Assembly (NCBI GenBank): GCA_947593735.1
Contig: CANQDT010000011.1
Span: forward strand, 1 to 63,222
Source of the DNA: an uncultured Lachnospiraceae bacterium
GTDB taxonomy: Bacteria; Bacillota; Clostridia; Lachnospirales; Lachnospiraceae
Length of the DNA: 63,222 bases
Direction: 5' to 3'
A program made the position numbers and the translations under genes. Positions 18,244 through 25,850 of this stretch are shown here, in pieces. The notes beneath the pieces are model-generated. The model saw only the letters and a list, made by a program, of their open reading frames with translations. It did not search any database and was not told the origin of the DNA. Each line of letters starts with the position of its first letter. Within the stretch, counting starts at the first letter, position 1.

Positions 18244-19622
18244 TTCACGCCCTCTCTCGTATCTTCCAGCAAAATTCCTTTTTCTTTCAGCATATCCCGG
18301 ATCTCGTCGGAACGGGCGTACTCTTTTCTCTTTCTCGCCTGCTGCCGTTCCTCGATCAGCGCCTCGATCTCCGCGTCGAGCAATTCTTCTTTTTTCTCGG
18401 TCACGATCCCCAGGATATCGCACAGCTGCGTGATCGTGGAGGAAAATTCCTCCAGGTACGCGCGCGCGCTCCCTTCCGCCGTTGCGTTCGCCAGGCGGAC
18501 GATCTCAAAGACAACGGAGATCGCGTCCGCCGTATTAAAATCATCCTCCATCGCCGCTTCATACTTTGCCCGCAGCGCTCCAAGCCGTTCCAGCTGTTCC
18601 CGTTCCTCCGCGCTGCATTCCCGGTCCGGCGCTTTCTTTAACTGCTCCCTTACATTTTCCGCGGCAGTGAGGATACGTTCCAGTCCCGCCCGGGCGGATT
18701 CGACCAGCTCGCCGCTGAAATTCAGCGGGCTGCGGTAATGGGCGCTCAGCATAAAGAAGCGGATGACCTGCAGCGGGTACTTCTCGCCGATCTCCCGGAC
18801 CGTGAGAAAGTTTCCCGCGGATTTTGACATTTTCTTTTTGTCGATATTCAGGAACGCGTTGTGCATCCAGTATTTGGAAAACGTCGTCCCATTGCACGCT
18901 TCGCTCTGCGCGATCTCATTTTCATGGTGCGGAAAGACCAGATCCTCGCCGCCTGCATGGATGTCCAATGTATCGCCGATATATTTTTTGCTCATCACGG
19001 AACATTCAATGTGCCATCCGGGGCGGCCGTCGCCCCACGGGGAACTCCATGCCGGTTCGCCTTCCTTTTTCGGCTTCCACAATACGAAATCGAGCGGATC
19101 TTCTTTTTCCTCGGAAACGGCGATCCGGATCCCCGCGCGCAGTTCATCCAGATTTTTTTTCGACAGCTTTCCATATCCGTCGAACTGCCGGGTGCGGAAA
19201 TAGACCGTGCCGTTCTTCTCATACGCGTATCCCTTTTCGATCAGCGTTTCGATCATCCGGATCATCGCGTCGATCTCCTCGGTCGCTTTCGGATGGACGG
19301 TCGCCGGTTTGATGTTCATTGCCTCCATATCAGTCTTACATTCCCTGATATAACGCTCGGAGATCTCCGACGCCGGAACGCCCTCCTCGATGGATTTCTG
19401 GATGATCTTATCGTCAACATCGGTAAAATTGGATACGTAATTTACTTCGTAGCCCTTATACTCCAGATACCGGCGCACCGTATCGAATACGATCATCGGC
19501 CTGGCGTTTCCGATATGAATATAATTATAAACCGTAGGCCCGCATACATACATTCCTACTTTTCCCTCATGCACGGGGATAAATTCTTCTTTTTCGCCTG
19601 ACAGCGTATTGTACAGTCTCAT
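18228..19622 (-). CDS. cysS: Cysteinyl-tRNA synthetase
   Basis: A 464-residue class I aminoacyl-tRNA synthetase. The HIGH-type motif HIGNARP sits near residue 36, following the zinc ligand in YVCGPTVY (C28). The zinc-site residues HIECS and GGEDLVFPHHENE are present. KMSKS lies near residue 267 (KKMSKSAGNF). The C-terminal helical anticodon-binding part ends GILLEDTREGVKWKR. It follows cysE by 11 nt, so serine acetylation and cysteine charging share a transcript, an arrangement long known in Bacillus. Confidence 0.98.
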   Translation of the reverse strand: MRLYNTLSGEKEEFIPVHEGKVGMYVCGPTVYNYIHIGNARPMIVFDTVRRYLEYKGYEVNYVSNFTDVDDKIIQKSIEEGVPASEISERYIRECKTDMEAMNIKPATVHPKATEEIDAMIRMIETLIEKGYAYEKNGTVYFRTRQFDGYGKLSKKNLDELRAGIRIAVSEEKEDPLDFVLWKPKKEGEPAWSSPWGDGRPGWHIECSVMSKKYIGDTLDIHAGGEDLVFPHHENEIAQSEACNGTTFSKYWMHNAFLNIDKKKMSKSAGNFLTVREIGEKYPLQVIRFFMLSAHYRSPLNFSGELVESARAGLERILTAAENVREQLKKAPDRECSAEEREQLERLGALRAKYEAAMEDDFNTADAISVVFEIVRLANATAEGSARAYLEEFSSTITQLCDILGIVTEKKEELLDAEIEALIEERQQARKRKEYARSDEIRDMLKEKGILLEDTREGVKWKRA

Positions 19623-19633
19623 TTGTTTTACTC

Positions 19634-20302
19634 CTATATTTCCTCGTTTACTCCGAAGATCTGTTCCGACAGCTTGCGTAATTCCAGGCTAAGCTCCTGA
19701 TTTTGTTTCTTTAATTGCTCGATATCATGCAGAACCGGATCCGGAAGATGGATCTGGTCCATATCCAGTCTTGGCACGCGGACATTATCCTGTTTGACGA
19801 TCCTGCCCGGAATGCCGACGACCGTGGAATTTGGGGGAACCTCGCTCAGCACGACGGAACCCGCCCCGATTTTGGAATTTTCTCCTACCGTAAAGGAACC
19901 AATGACCTTCGCGCCTACACTGATCATCACGTTATCCTCAATGGTCGGGTGGCGCTTGCCCTTTTCCTTTCCTGTTCCGCCGAGCGTAACTCCCTGATAC
20001 AGAGTCACATTATCCCCGATGACCGTCGTCTCCCCGATCACAACTCCATTTCCATGGTCAATAAAAAAGCCTTTTCCGATCTGCGCGCCGGGATGGATCT
20101 CGATCCCGGTCTTGCGGACGGTTCTCTGCGAGATCCAGCGCGCCAGGAAATAATGCTTCTTATTATATAATTTATGGGCGATGCGGTATCGGATAACCGC
20201 TTTGAAGCTGGGATACAGCAATACTTCCCAATTAGACCGGATCGCCGGATCGCGTTCCCGGATGATCTGGATTTCTTCCTGAATAAAGCTCATCAATCCC
20301 AT
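19634..20302 (-). CDS. cysE: Serine O-acetyltransferase
   Basis: A 222-residue enzyme making O-acetylserine from serine and acetyl-CoA, the first step of cysteine synthesis. After a helical N-terminal domain, a left-handed beta-helix of hexapeptide repeats runs from about residue 60 to 175. It includes [17 protein letters not shown] with the active-site His, and [14 protein letters not shown], the CoA-side loop. The C-terminal tail is short and coiled-coil-like. GGGAGG lies about 6 nt before the first ATG. It lies between ispF and cysS in one transcription unit. Confidence 0.97.
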   Translation of the reverse strand: MGLMSFIQEEIQIIRERDPAIRSNWEVLLYPSFKAVIRYRIAHKLYNKKHYFLARWISQRTVRKTGIEIHPGAQIGKGFFIDHGNGVVIGETTVIGDNVTLYQGVTLGGTGKEKGKRHPTIEDNVMISVGAKVIGSFTVGENSKIGAGSVVLSEVPPNSTVVGIPGRIVKQDNVRVPRLDMDQIHLPDPVLHDIEQLKKQNQELSLELRKLSEQIFGVNEEI

Positions 20303-20347
20303 TATGGGCCTCCCAAAAAAATCTTATCATTATAGTCTATGCAAAAT

Positions 20348-20821
20348 TTAATCTTCTGTCAATAAACAAATGGCTTGCGCGCTGATCCCCTCGCCTGATC
20401 CGGTAAATCCAAGCCCTTCCTCCGTGGTAGCTTTTACACTGACCTGTCCGGGTGAAATGTCCAGCGCCCGCGCAATATTGCGGATCATTTCCGGCAGGTA
20501 GGGTGCGAGCTTCGGCTGCTGGGCAATGATGGTCGCGTCGATATTGCCGACCTGGTATCCACTCTGATCGAGCAGCCGCTTCACATGCGCGAGAAGCTCC
20601 ATGCTGTCCGCGTCATGGTACGCCGGGTCGGTATCCGGGAAATGCCCGCCGATATCGCCAAGGGCTGCCGCCCCCAGCAGGGCGTCCATAACCGCGTGAA
20701 GCAGGACATCCGCGTCTGAATGGCCCAGCAATCCCTTCTCCCATGGGATCTCCACGCCGCCGAGAATCAGCCTGCGTCCCTGCGTAAGCCTGTGAACGTC
20801 ATATCCTGTTCCTGCCCTCAT
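20348..20821 (-). CDS. ispF: 2-C-methyl-D-erythritol 2,4-cyclodiphosphate synthase
   Basis: A 158-residue enzyme of the MEP isoprenoid pathway. The metal-binding start GTGYDVHRL, the [27 protein letters not shown] region split around its zinc His, and [18 protein letters not shown] are all present. I chose ATG 20821 with GGAGGG 7 nt upstream. The frame opens earlier at 20875, but that part is not conserved in this family. It appears to head the ispF-cysE-cysS-mrnC-rlmB-sigH run; I see no convincing promoter in the 60 nt between it and the tRNA terminator. Confidence 0.96.
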   Translation of the reverse strand: MRAGTGYDVHRLTQGRRLILGGVEIPWEKGLLGHSDADVLLHAVMDALLGAAALGDIGGHFPDTDPAYHDADSMELLAHVKRLLDQSGYQVGNIDATIIAQQPKLAPYLPEMIRNIARALDISPGQVSVKATTEEGLGFTGSGEGISAQAICLLTED

Positions 20822-20880
20822 CATCCTGCCCTCCATCGTTTTTACCGCGGCGCACCCGCGTTTGATTCCTTCCATGTATG

Positions 20881-20906
20881 AAAAAAACTCTGGATATTCT
20901 CCAGAG
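20881..20906 (-). terminator. Terminator after tRNA-Met
   Basis: On the minus strand, CTCTGGAGAATATCCAGAG is followed by seven T residues. It ends the tRNA-Val/tRNA-Met transcript just upstream of ispF. Confidence 0.9.
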
Positions 20907-20916
20907 TCTCACAAAA

Positions 20917-20990
20917 TAGCGGAAACTGGATTTGAACCAGCGACACCACGGGTATGAACCGTGTGCTCTAGCCAACTGAGCTATTCCGCC
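20917..20990 (-). tRNA. Elongator tRNA-Met (anticodon CAT)
   Basis: A 74-nt cloverleaf on the minus strand with anticodon loop TTCATAC between CACGG and CCGTG. The acceptor begins G1 paired to U72, and the anticodon stem lacks the three consecutive G-C pairs of initiator tRNA, so it is an elongator. The Ile2 (lysidine) type is less likely because the sequence closely follows the known Bacillus elongator tRNA-Met. Confidence 0.93.
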
Positions 20991-20999
20991 ATAGTAATA

Positions 21000-21072
21000 T
21001 GGGACCTACAGGGCTCGAACCTGTGACCCTCTGCTTGTAAGGCAGATGCTCTCCCAGCTGAGCTAAGATCCC
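21000..21072 (-). tRNA. tRNA-Val (anticodon TAC)
   Basis: A 73-nt cloverleaf on the minus strand. The acceptor GGGATCT pairs with AGGTCCC including one G-U pair. The anticodon stem is TCTGC/GCAGA and loop CTTACAA, giving anticodon TAC. The T arm is ACAGG-TTCGAGC-CCTGT. It is the first gene of a two-tRNA transcript with tRNA-Met 9 nt downstream. Confidence 0.96.
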
Positions 21073-21103
21073 ACAGAACAGCCGCCAACGCGACTACTTG
21101 CCT

Positions 21104-21132
21104 ATTATATTGAAAAGGGGCAGATTTGTCAA
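21104..21132 (-). promoter_or_regulatory. Consensus promoter of the tRNA-Val/Met unit
   Basis: TTGACA (21127-21132), 17 nt, TATAAT (21104-21109) on the minus strand: a perfect consensus. The -35 lies in the loop of the hairpin at 21111-21143 and the -10 directly abuts its end, so promoter and upstream terminator occupy the same DNA. Confidence 0.85.
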
Positions 21133-21143
21133 GCCCCTTTTCA
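21111..21143 (-). terminator. Hairpin terminator after khpA
   Basis: TGAAAAGGGGC and GCCCCTTTTCA form an 11-bp stem with an 11-nt loop, 28 nt after the khpA stop. The U-tract is short (UUUU within the stem), so termination strength is uncertain. Confidence 0.6.
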
Positions 21144-21171
21144 ACAAAATCACAGGTTCCATCACCGCTCT

Positions 21172-21399
21172 TTATACGATGTCCACAATTATCTTTTTTT
21201 CTTCCCTGGATGCAGCCGCCTTGACAACCGTACGGATCGCTTTCGCGATGCGTCCCTGCTTTCCGATCACCTTTCCCATATCGGATTCATGGACTTTCAG
21301 TTCGATCACGATCGCGTTTTCTTTCTCTTTCTCCGTTATCACCATTGCCTCCGGATGATCTACCAGGGCTCCTGCAATCACCTGTATCAATTCTTTCAT
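21172..21399 (-). CDS. khpA: KH-domain RNA-binding protein KhpA
   Basis: A 75-residue protein made of a single KH domain. The RNA-contacting GxxG loop is GKQG (near residues 46-49) in the context GKVIGKQGRIAKAIRTV. In Gram-positive bacteria it partners KhpB and affects cell elongation and sRNA-mediated regulation. It follows rpsP in the ffh operon. GGAGG lies upstream of the ATG. Here the operon ends with khpA; rimM-trmD-rplS, which often follow, are absent. Confidence 0.94.
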   Translation of the reverse strand: MKELIQVIAGALVDHPEAMVITEKEKENAIVIELKVHESDMGKVIGKQGRIAKAIRTVVKAAASREEKKIIVDIV

Positions 21400-21436
21400 C
21401 GGCTTCCCTCCTCAAGTCTTCCGCCGGCGGGACCGA

Positions 21437-21682
21437 CTATTTCTCAATACCGGAAATCTTTAACAGTTTCGCTACGGTATCCGTCGGCTGCGCTCCTGTC
21501 GCGAGCCACTTTTTGGCTGCTTCCTCGTTGAACCGGATCACGCTCGGATCCTGGTTCGGATCGTAGATCCCGATCTCCTCGATGAACCTGCCGTCCCTCG
21601 GCGCGCGTCCGTCCGCTACCACGATACGGTAAAACGGTTTCTTCTTTGCGCCCATTCTCTTTAATCTCATTTTTACTGCCAT
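21437..21682 (-). CDS. rpsP: 30S ribosomal protein S16
   Basis: An 81-residue ribosomal protein. It begins [21 protein letters not shown] and has the conserved [12 protein letters not shown] segment. Length and sequence are standard for S16, which binds 16S rRNA during early 30S assembly. It is transcribed with ylxM-ffh upstream and khpA downstream. Confidence 0.98.
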   Translation of the reverse strand: MAVKMRLKRMGAKKKPFYRIVVADGRAPRDGRFIEEIGIYDPNQDPSVIRFNEEAAKKWLATGAQPTDTVAKLLKISGIEK

Positions 21683-21735
21683 TGTTTTTTACCTCCGTAA
21701 AATAAATTGTTCTATTCTGTCGGGACTACTGCCCG

Positions 21736-23079
21736 CTAAAAAGGAAATTTAAATTTTCCTATTCTAGCTCCTCTTTTTCCGCCCATCATGCCGGACATCT
21801 GTTTCATCATTTTCCGCGACTGCTCAAACTGCCTGCACAGGCGGTTTACCTCCGCGATCGGTACGCCGGCTCCGTCGGCGATCCGTTTTTTCCGGGAAGG
21901 ATTGATCAGATCCGGATTGGCGCGCTCCTGCCGCGTCATGGAATGGATGATCGCTTCCACCCGGTCGATCGCGTTGTCGTCGATGGATATATCTTTCATC
22001 TGGCTGCCCACGCCCGGGAGCATCGACAAAATGTCCTTCATGCCGCCCATCTTCCGGACCTGCTGCAGCTGGTCAAGGAAATCATCGTAACTAAATTCCG
22101 CTTTCCGGATTTTCTGTTCCAGTTCCCTGGCTTTTTCTTCGTCAACCGCGTTTTGCGCCTTGTCGATCAGGGTCAGCACATCGCCCATGCCGAGGATCCG
22201 GCTTGCCATCCGGTCCGGATAAAACTGCTCCAGGTCATTGAGCTTTTCTCCCATACCGATATACAGGATCGGGCATCCGGTCACGCTTCGGATGGAAAGC
22301 GCCGCGCCGCCCCTCGTATCACCGTCCAGCTTCGTCAGGATGACTCCGCTGACGCCGATCTGTTCCTGAAAGTTCTGCGCGACATTCACCGCATCCTGCC
22401 CGGTCATCGCGTCGACGACCAGAATCGTATGGTCGACCATCACCTGTTCTTTGATATGGATCAGCTCCTGCATCATATCGTCGTCGATATGGAGCCGTCC
22501 CGCCGTATCCAGGATGACGACATTCTGCCCGTTCGCCCGGGCGTGTTCCAGCGCCGCTTTGACGATATTGACCGGGGAATGGTTCTCGCCCATGGAAAAT
22601 ACCGGGACATTCTGCCTGCTTCCGTTGGTTTCCAGCTGGCTGATCGCCGCCGGCCGGTACACGTCGCACGCGACGAGCAGGGGTCTTTGCCCTTTCGCCT
22701 TAAACTGTCCCGCCAGCTTCGCCGCTGTCGTCGTTTTCCCCGCGCCCTGCAGGCCGCACATCATAATGACCGTGATCTCGCTTCCCGGTCTGAGTGAGAT
22801 TTCCGTGACAGAAGAACCCATCAGCTCTTCCATCTCGTCTTTTACGATCTTTATCACCATCTGGCCGGGATTCAGTCCGTTCAGCACGTCCTGCCCCAGC
22901 GCCTTCTCATTGACGTTTTTAATAAATTGCCTGACCACTTTGAAGTTGACGTCCGCTTCCAGAAGCGCGCGCCGGACTTCCTTCATTGCCTCATTGATAT
23001 CCGCCTCGGTCAGCCGTCCTTTTCCTCTCAGACGCCTGAACACATCCTGCAGCTTATCGGACAGACTCTCAAATGCCAT
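21736..23079 (-). CDS. ffh: Signal recognition particle protein Ffh
   Basis: A 447-residue SRP54 GTPase that binds signal sequences and SRP RNA and targets ribosomes to FtsY at the membrane. The N domain (1-90) is followed by the G domain with GLQGAGKTTTAAKLA, DTAGR and TKLDGDTRGGAA. The Met-rich M domain ends with KQMSGMMGGKRG. The ATG at 23079 has AGGAGG 7 nt upstream; an in-frame TTG 6 nt earlier is not preferred. The gene follows ylxM by 19 nt. Confidence 0.98.
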   Translation of the reverse strand: MAFESLSDKLQDVFRRLRGKGRLTEADINEAMKEVRRALLEADVNFKVVRQFIKNVNEKALGQDVLNGLNPGQMVIKIVKDEMEELMGSSVTEISLRPGSEITVIMMCGLQGAGKTTTAAKLAGQFKAKGQRPLLVACDVYRPAAISQLETNGSRQNVPVFSMGENHSPVNIVKAALEHARANGQNVVILDTAGRLHIDDDMMQELIHIKEQVMVDHTILVVDAMTGQDAVNVAQNFQEQIGVSGVILTKLDGDTRGGAALSIRSVTGCPILYIGMGEKLNDLEQFYPDRMASRILGMGDVLTLIDKAQNAVDEEKARELEQKIRKAEFSYDDFLDQLQQVRKMGGMKDILSMLPGVGSQMKDISIDDNAIDRVEAIIHSMTRQERANPDLINPSRKKRIADGAGVPIAEVNRLCRQFEQSRKMMKQMSGMMGGKRGARIGKFKFPF

Positions 23080-23098
23080 CTGCAAACCTCCTGCAATA

Positions 23099-23455
23099 TC
23101 AAAAATCTTCTAATATTTCATTGGAGATCCTCTCTATCTCTTCCATGGAAGCGGCGTGCCGGCTGTTTTCCTCCTGCTCCAGAACCGCTCTGGCACACCG
23201 GCTGATCGCGGCAACCCGCTCCCTCGTTTTGACAAACTTCTTCACAAGCTGGAGCTTGTCTTCATACTCCTGGAGCTTCCTGTTGCAGCGCTTCAACATA
23301 TCATAGACTCCCTGACGGCTGATTCCCTGCTCCATCGCGATCTCGCTCTCGGTCATGTCCTCCAGCACAAACGACTCATATACCCGTTTTTGCTGTTCCG
23401 TCAGCAATTCCCCATAAAAATCATACAGCAATGTCTTTTCAACGATTGGTTCCAT
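23099..23455 (-). CDS. ylxM: YlxM/p13-type putative HTH regulator
   Basis: A 118-residue sigma-region-4-like HTH protein (UPF0122 family), almost always next to ffh and thought to modulate SRP. It begins EKTLLYDFYGELLTEQQK. The HTH is EIAMEQGISRQGVYDMLKR (about residues 39-57), and a coiled-coil tail follows. No ribosome site stands before the ATG: the bases immediately upstream are seven T residues after a strong hairpin that begins at the predicted transcription start. Confidence 0.93.
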   Translation of the reverse strand: MEPIVEKTLLYDFYGELLTEQQKRVYESFVLEDMTESEIAMEQGISRQGVYDMLKRCNRKLQEYEDKLQLVKKFVKTRERVAAISRCARAVLEQEENSRHAASMEEIERISNEILEDF

Positions 23456-23493
23456 AAAAAAATACCGCCTGTAAAGTTTTTTCCTTTACAGGC
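23456..23493 (-). terminator. Hairpin plus U7 directly before the ylxM start codon
   Basis: On the minus strand, GCCTGTAAAG and CTTTACAGGC form a perfect 10-bp stem with a 7-nt loop, then GGTA and seven T residues that touch the ATG of ylxM. It can terminate transcripts from the VanY-type gene upstream, but it lies downstream of the ylxM promoter and so could attenuate the SRP operon. Confidence 0.75.
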
Positions 23494-23497
23494 AGTC

Positions 23498-23526
23498 ATT
23501 CTACCTTATCTTCCGGGCATTGTCAA
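23498..23526 (-). promoter_or_regulatory. Sigma-A promoter of ylxM-ffh-rpsP-khpA
   Basis: TTGACA (23521-23526), 17 nt, TAGAAT (23498-23503) on the minus strand. Predicted transcription start is near 23491, at the 5' edge of the hairpin above. Confidence 0.75.
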
Positions 23527-23535
23527 CCCTCTCTT

Positions 23536-24468
23536 TTATTTTTTTATGCCAGTCACTTCCGGATGTTTCCCAAGGTATTCTTCCAGTGAGCGTATATCCG
23601 CCCGATGCATCGCCTCTGCGATCTCCTTGCCGACATACGTAATATGCCACGGCTCGTCCTGGATGCCGGTGAGCTCTTTTTCGGACGCGTAATAGCGGAC
23701 AATAAATCCATACCGGTATCCGTTCAGGCGGATCCATGCGGCTTCCGGCGTGGTTCCGAATTGTTCCATCGCTGCGCCCGGCGTATACAGATCGATCGCC
23801 CGTCCGGTCTGATGTTCGCTTGACCCCGCGTAGGCGGAATACATACTGGTCTGTTTCTCCGTCTCGTTCCGGGAACGGCGGTATCCGTCAAACAACTGCT
23901 GCTGATAGTCATAAGACCGATAGGCGGAAGTAATGAGGAATCCGTCCATTCCCTGCCTGGCAGCCGCCCGCTTCATTCTCTGATACGCGCGCGCCGTCTC
24001 CGGCGTCGTCTGATAATTGCCCTCAACCGTCGTCAGCTCCGGTACATAAGATTTTGGCAGCCGGTAATGTTTGTTGACCAGGAGCGGTTCTTCGTCGGTG
24101 ATCGGGATCCGGTCGTCCTTTTCCCAGGACAGATCCTGTCCCGCGTTGACCCTCCAGATCACACTTTTTCCATATTGGGGATGCTTGCTCAGGAAAGCCC
24201 TGTAGCGATCCGCATTTTCTTCCCGGAAGCAGGAAACCTTCCTCCGGTAACGGGCGATCGCTTTCTCCACCGGATCGGTCGGATCCGCCGCCTGTTCTTC
24301 CGATATCCGCGCAACAGCAGCCGCCGCGCTGACCGGCGCCTCCGAACGGGAACGGTATCCCGTCAGGTCGATCGTCCCAAAGAAATGGAACATTGCGTAT
24401 ATCGCCGCCCCGGAAACAGCCAGAACAGCCAGATATGCGATTGTCCGATAAATTCTGTTTTTCTGCAT
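23536..24468 (-). CDS. VanY-type D-alanyl-D-alanine carboxypeptidase (M15B)
   Basis: A 310-residue membrane-anchored peptidoglycan peptidase. One transmembrane helix lies at residues 9-28 and the rest is outside the cell. The zinc motif SSEHQTGRAIDLY (SxHxxGxAxD, about residues 214-226) and the later EPWHITYVG (about 271) provide the three zinc ligands of the LAS family. Upstream is VTSAYRS-like ITSAYRSYDYQ. It would trim the terminal D-Ala from wall pentapeptides. The ribosome site is weak (GGTGAA). It follows the aminotransferase gene by 51 nt. A D-Ala-D-Ala dipeptidase is less likely. Confidence 0.92.
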   Translation of the reverse strand: MQKNRIYRTIAYLAVLAVSGAAIYAMFHFFGTIDLTGYRSRSEAPVSAAAAVARISEEQAADPTDPVEKAIARYRRKVSCFREENADRYRAFLSKHPQYGKSVIWRVNAGQDLSWEKDDRIPITDEEPLLVNKHYRLPKSYVPELTTVEGNYQTTPETARAYQRMKRAAARQGMDGFLITSAYRSYDYQQQLFDGYRRSRNETEKQTSMYSAYAGSSEHQTGRAIDLYTPGAAMEQFGTTPEAAWIRLNGYRYGFIVRYYASEKELTGIQDEPWHITYVGKEIAEAMHRADIRSLEEYLGKHPEVTGIKK

Positions 24469-24519
24469 TTCACCAAACTCTGCCGCCTTTTCTCATTCGG
24501 GCGGGTGCTTTTCTCCCGG

Positions 24520-25788
24520 TTAGTTGTCTTCCAATAATTTATTGACGCCGGCGAGTTTCACACATACGCAGAACAGATCCATGGCCTGCTGCAATTCTTC
24601 ACAGGTCGGATAACTGGGCGCGATCCGGATATTGGTATCCCGCGGATCCTTCCCGTACGGGTAAGTCGCCCCCGCGTTCGTCAGCACGACGCCCGCGTCC
24701 CGCGCGAGCGCGACCGTCGCCTTCGCGCATCCTTCCAGCGTATCTACCGCAACGAAATATCCGCCCTCCGGCCTGTGCCAGGTAAGCAGCCCGGTTCCTT
24801 TCAGTTCCCTGTCGAGCGTCGCCAGCACAATGTCAAATTTCGATTTTAATTCATTCCCAAGCAGCTTCATATGATTTCTCATTCCCTCGGCGTTCCCGAA
24901 GAAATGCAGCGTCCGAAGCTGATTGATCTTGTCGTGGCCGATCGTCTGTACCGCCAGATGTTCCTTGATCTCCGCGCACACGTTCGGGCTTGCCGCCATA
25001 ATCGCGACACCGGCTCCCGGGAACGTGATCTTGGAAGTGGAAAAATAATATAAGATACGGTCTTCATTTCCTGCCTGTTTCGCAGCTTTCCGTATATCTT
25101 TCACCTTATTTTCCGCGTAAACGTGATGAATGCCATACGCATTGTCCCACATGATCCGGAAATCGGGCGCTGCCGTCTTCATCGACGCAAGCCGGTCGAT
25201 CGTCTCATCGCTGTAAATGATCCCCTGCGGATTGGAATACAGCGGTACGCACCACATTCCCTTGATGCTGTCGTCCTCTGCCGCCAGCTTTTCCACCACA
25301 TCCATATCGGGGCCTTCGTCCGTCATGGGGACGGCGATCATTTCAATCCCCAGATCCTCGCAGATCGCGAAATGCCTGTCGTACCCGGGACTTGGACATA
25401 ACCATTTGACGACCGGGAGCTTGCACCACGGCGTATGCCCGCCCGCGCCATGGATCCAGTTCCGGCACATACTGTCATACATGAGGTTCAGGCTGGAATT
25501 GCCGCCGATGATAATCTCGTCGACCGGGATGTCCAGCACTTCGGAAAACAGTTCCTTTACCTCCGGAACGCCGTCCAGGATGCCGTAATTGCGCGCGTCA
25601 ACGCCGTCCCTGGTTATGTAAGTATCGAGCTTATCCAATATGCCGTTCGTATGGTTCAGCTGTTCGCTGGACGGTTTGCCTCTGGACATATCGAGTTTCA
25701 GATCCTGTGCCCGGTATTCTTCATATTGTTTCCGCAATTGTTCCTGCAATGTCTGTAATTCTTCTCTGGTCATATCAGTGATTGCCAT
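24520..25788 (-). CDS. PLP-dependent class I aminotransferase (AspT-like)
   Basis: A 422-residue fold-type I aminotransferase of the subgroup Ic type, annotated in related genomes as aspartate aminotransferase. The N-terminal substrate segment is DMSRGKPSSEQL. The cofactor site has GGNSSLNLMYD, the Asp/Tyr region IMWDNAYGIHHV, and the Schiff-base lysine in YYFSTSKITFPGAG. The carboxylate-binding Arg is near the end in NIRIAPSYPT. ATG 25788 with AAGGA 7 nt upstream is preferred over the longer frame to 25839. Substrate specificity cannot be read from the sequence. Confidence 0.9.
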   Translation of the reverse strand: MAITDMTREELQTLQEQLRKQYEEYRAQDLKLDMSRGKPSSEQLNHTNGILDKLDTYITRDGVDARNYGILDGVPEVKELFSEVLDIPVDEIIIGGNSSLNLMYDSMCRNWIHGAGGHTPWCKLPVVKWLCPSPGYDRHFAICEDLGIEMIAVPMTDEGPDMDVVEKLAAEDDSIKGMWCVPLYSNPQGIIYSDETIDRLASMKTAAPDFRIMWDNAYGIHHVYAENKVKDIRKAAKQAGNEDRILYYFSTSKITFPGAGVAIMAASPNVCAEIKEHLAVQTIGHDKINQLRTLHFFGNAEGMRNHMKLLGNELKSKFDIVLATLDRELKGTGLLTWHRPEGGYFVAVDTLEGCAKATVALARDAGVVLTNAGATYPYGKDPRDTNIRIAPSYPTCEELQQAMDLFCVCVKLAGVNKLLEDN

Positions 25789-25850
25789 ACGATATCCTTC
25801 TTTCCTGTATTTCAAAAATTCTTTCTCATCATAGCACAAATGGGCTGTCG

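Noticed and set aside
19623-20821. T-box or cysteine riboswitch before the ispF-cysE-cysS genes
   Set aside because: The gaps are short (11-60 nt) and lack a T-box sequence or specifier hairpin.
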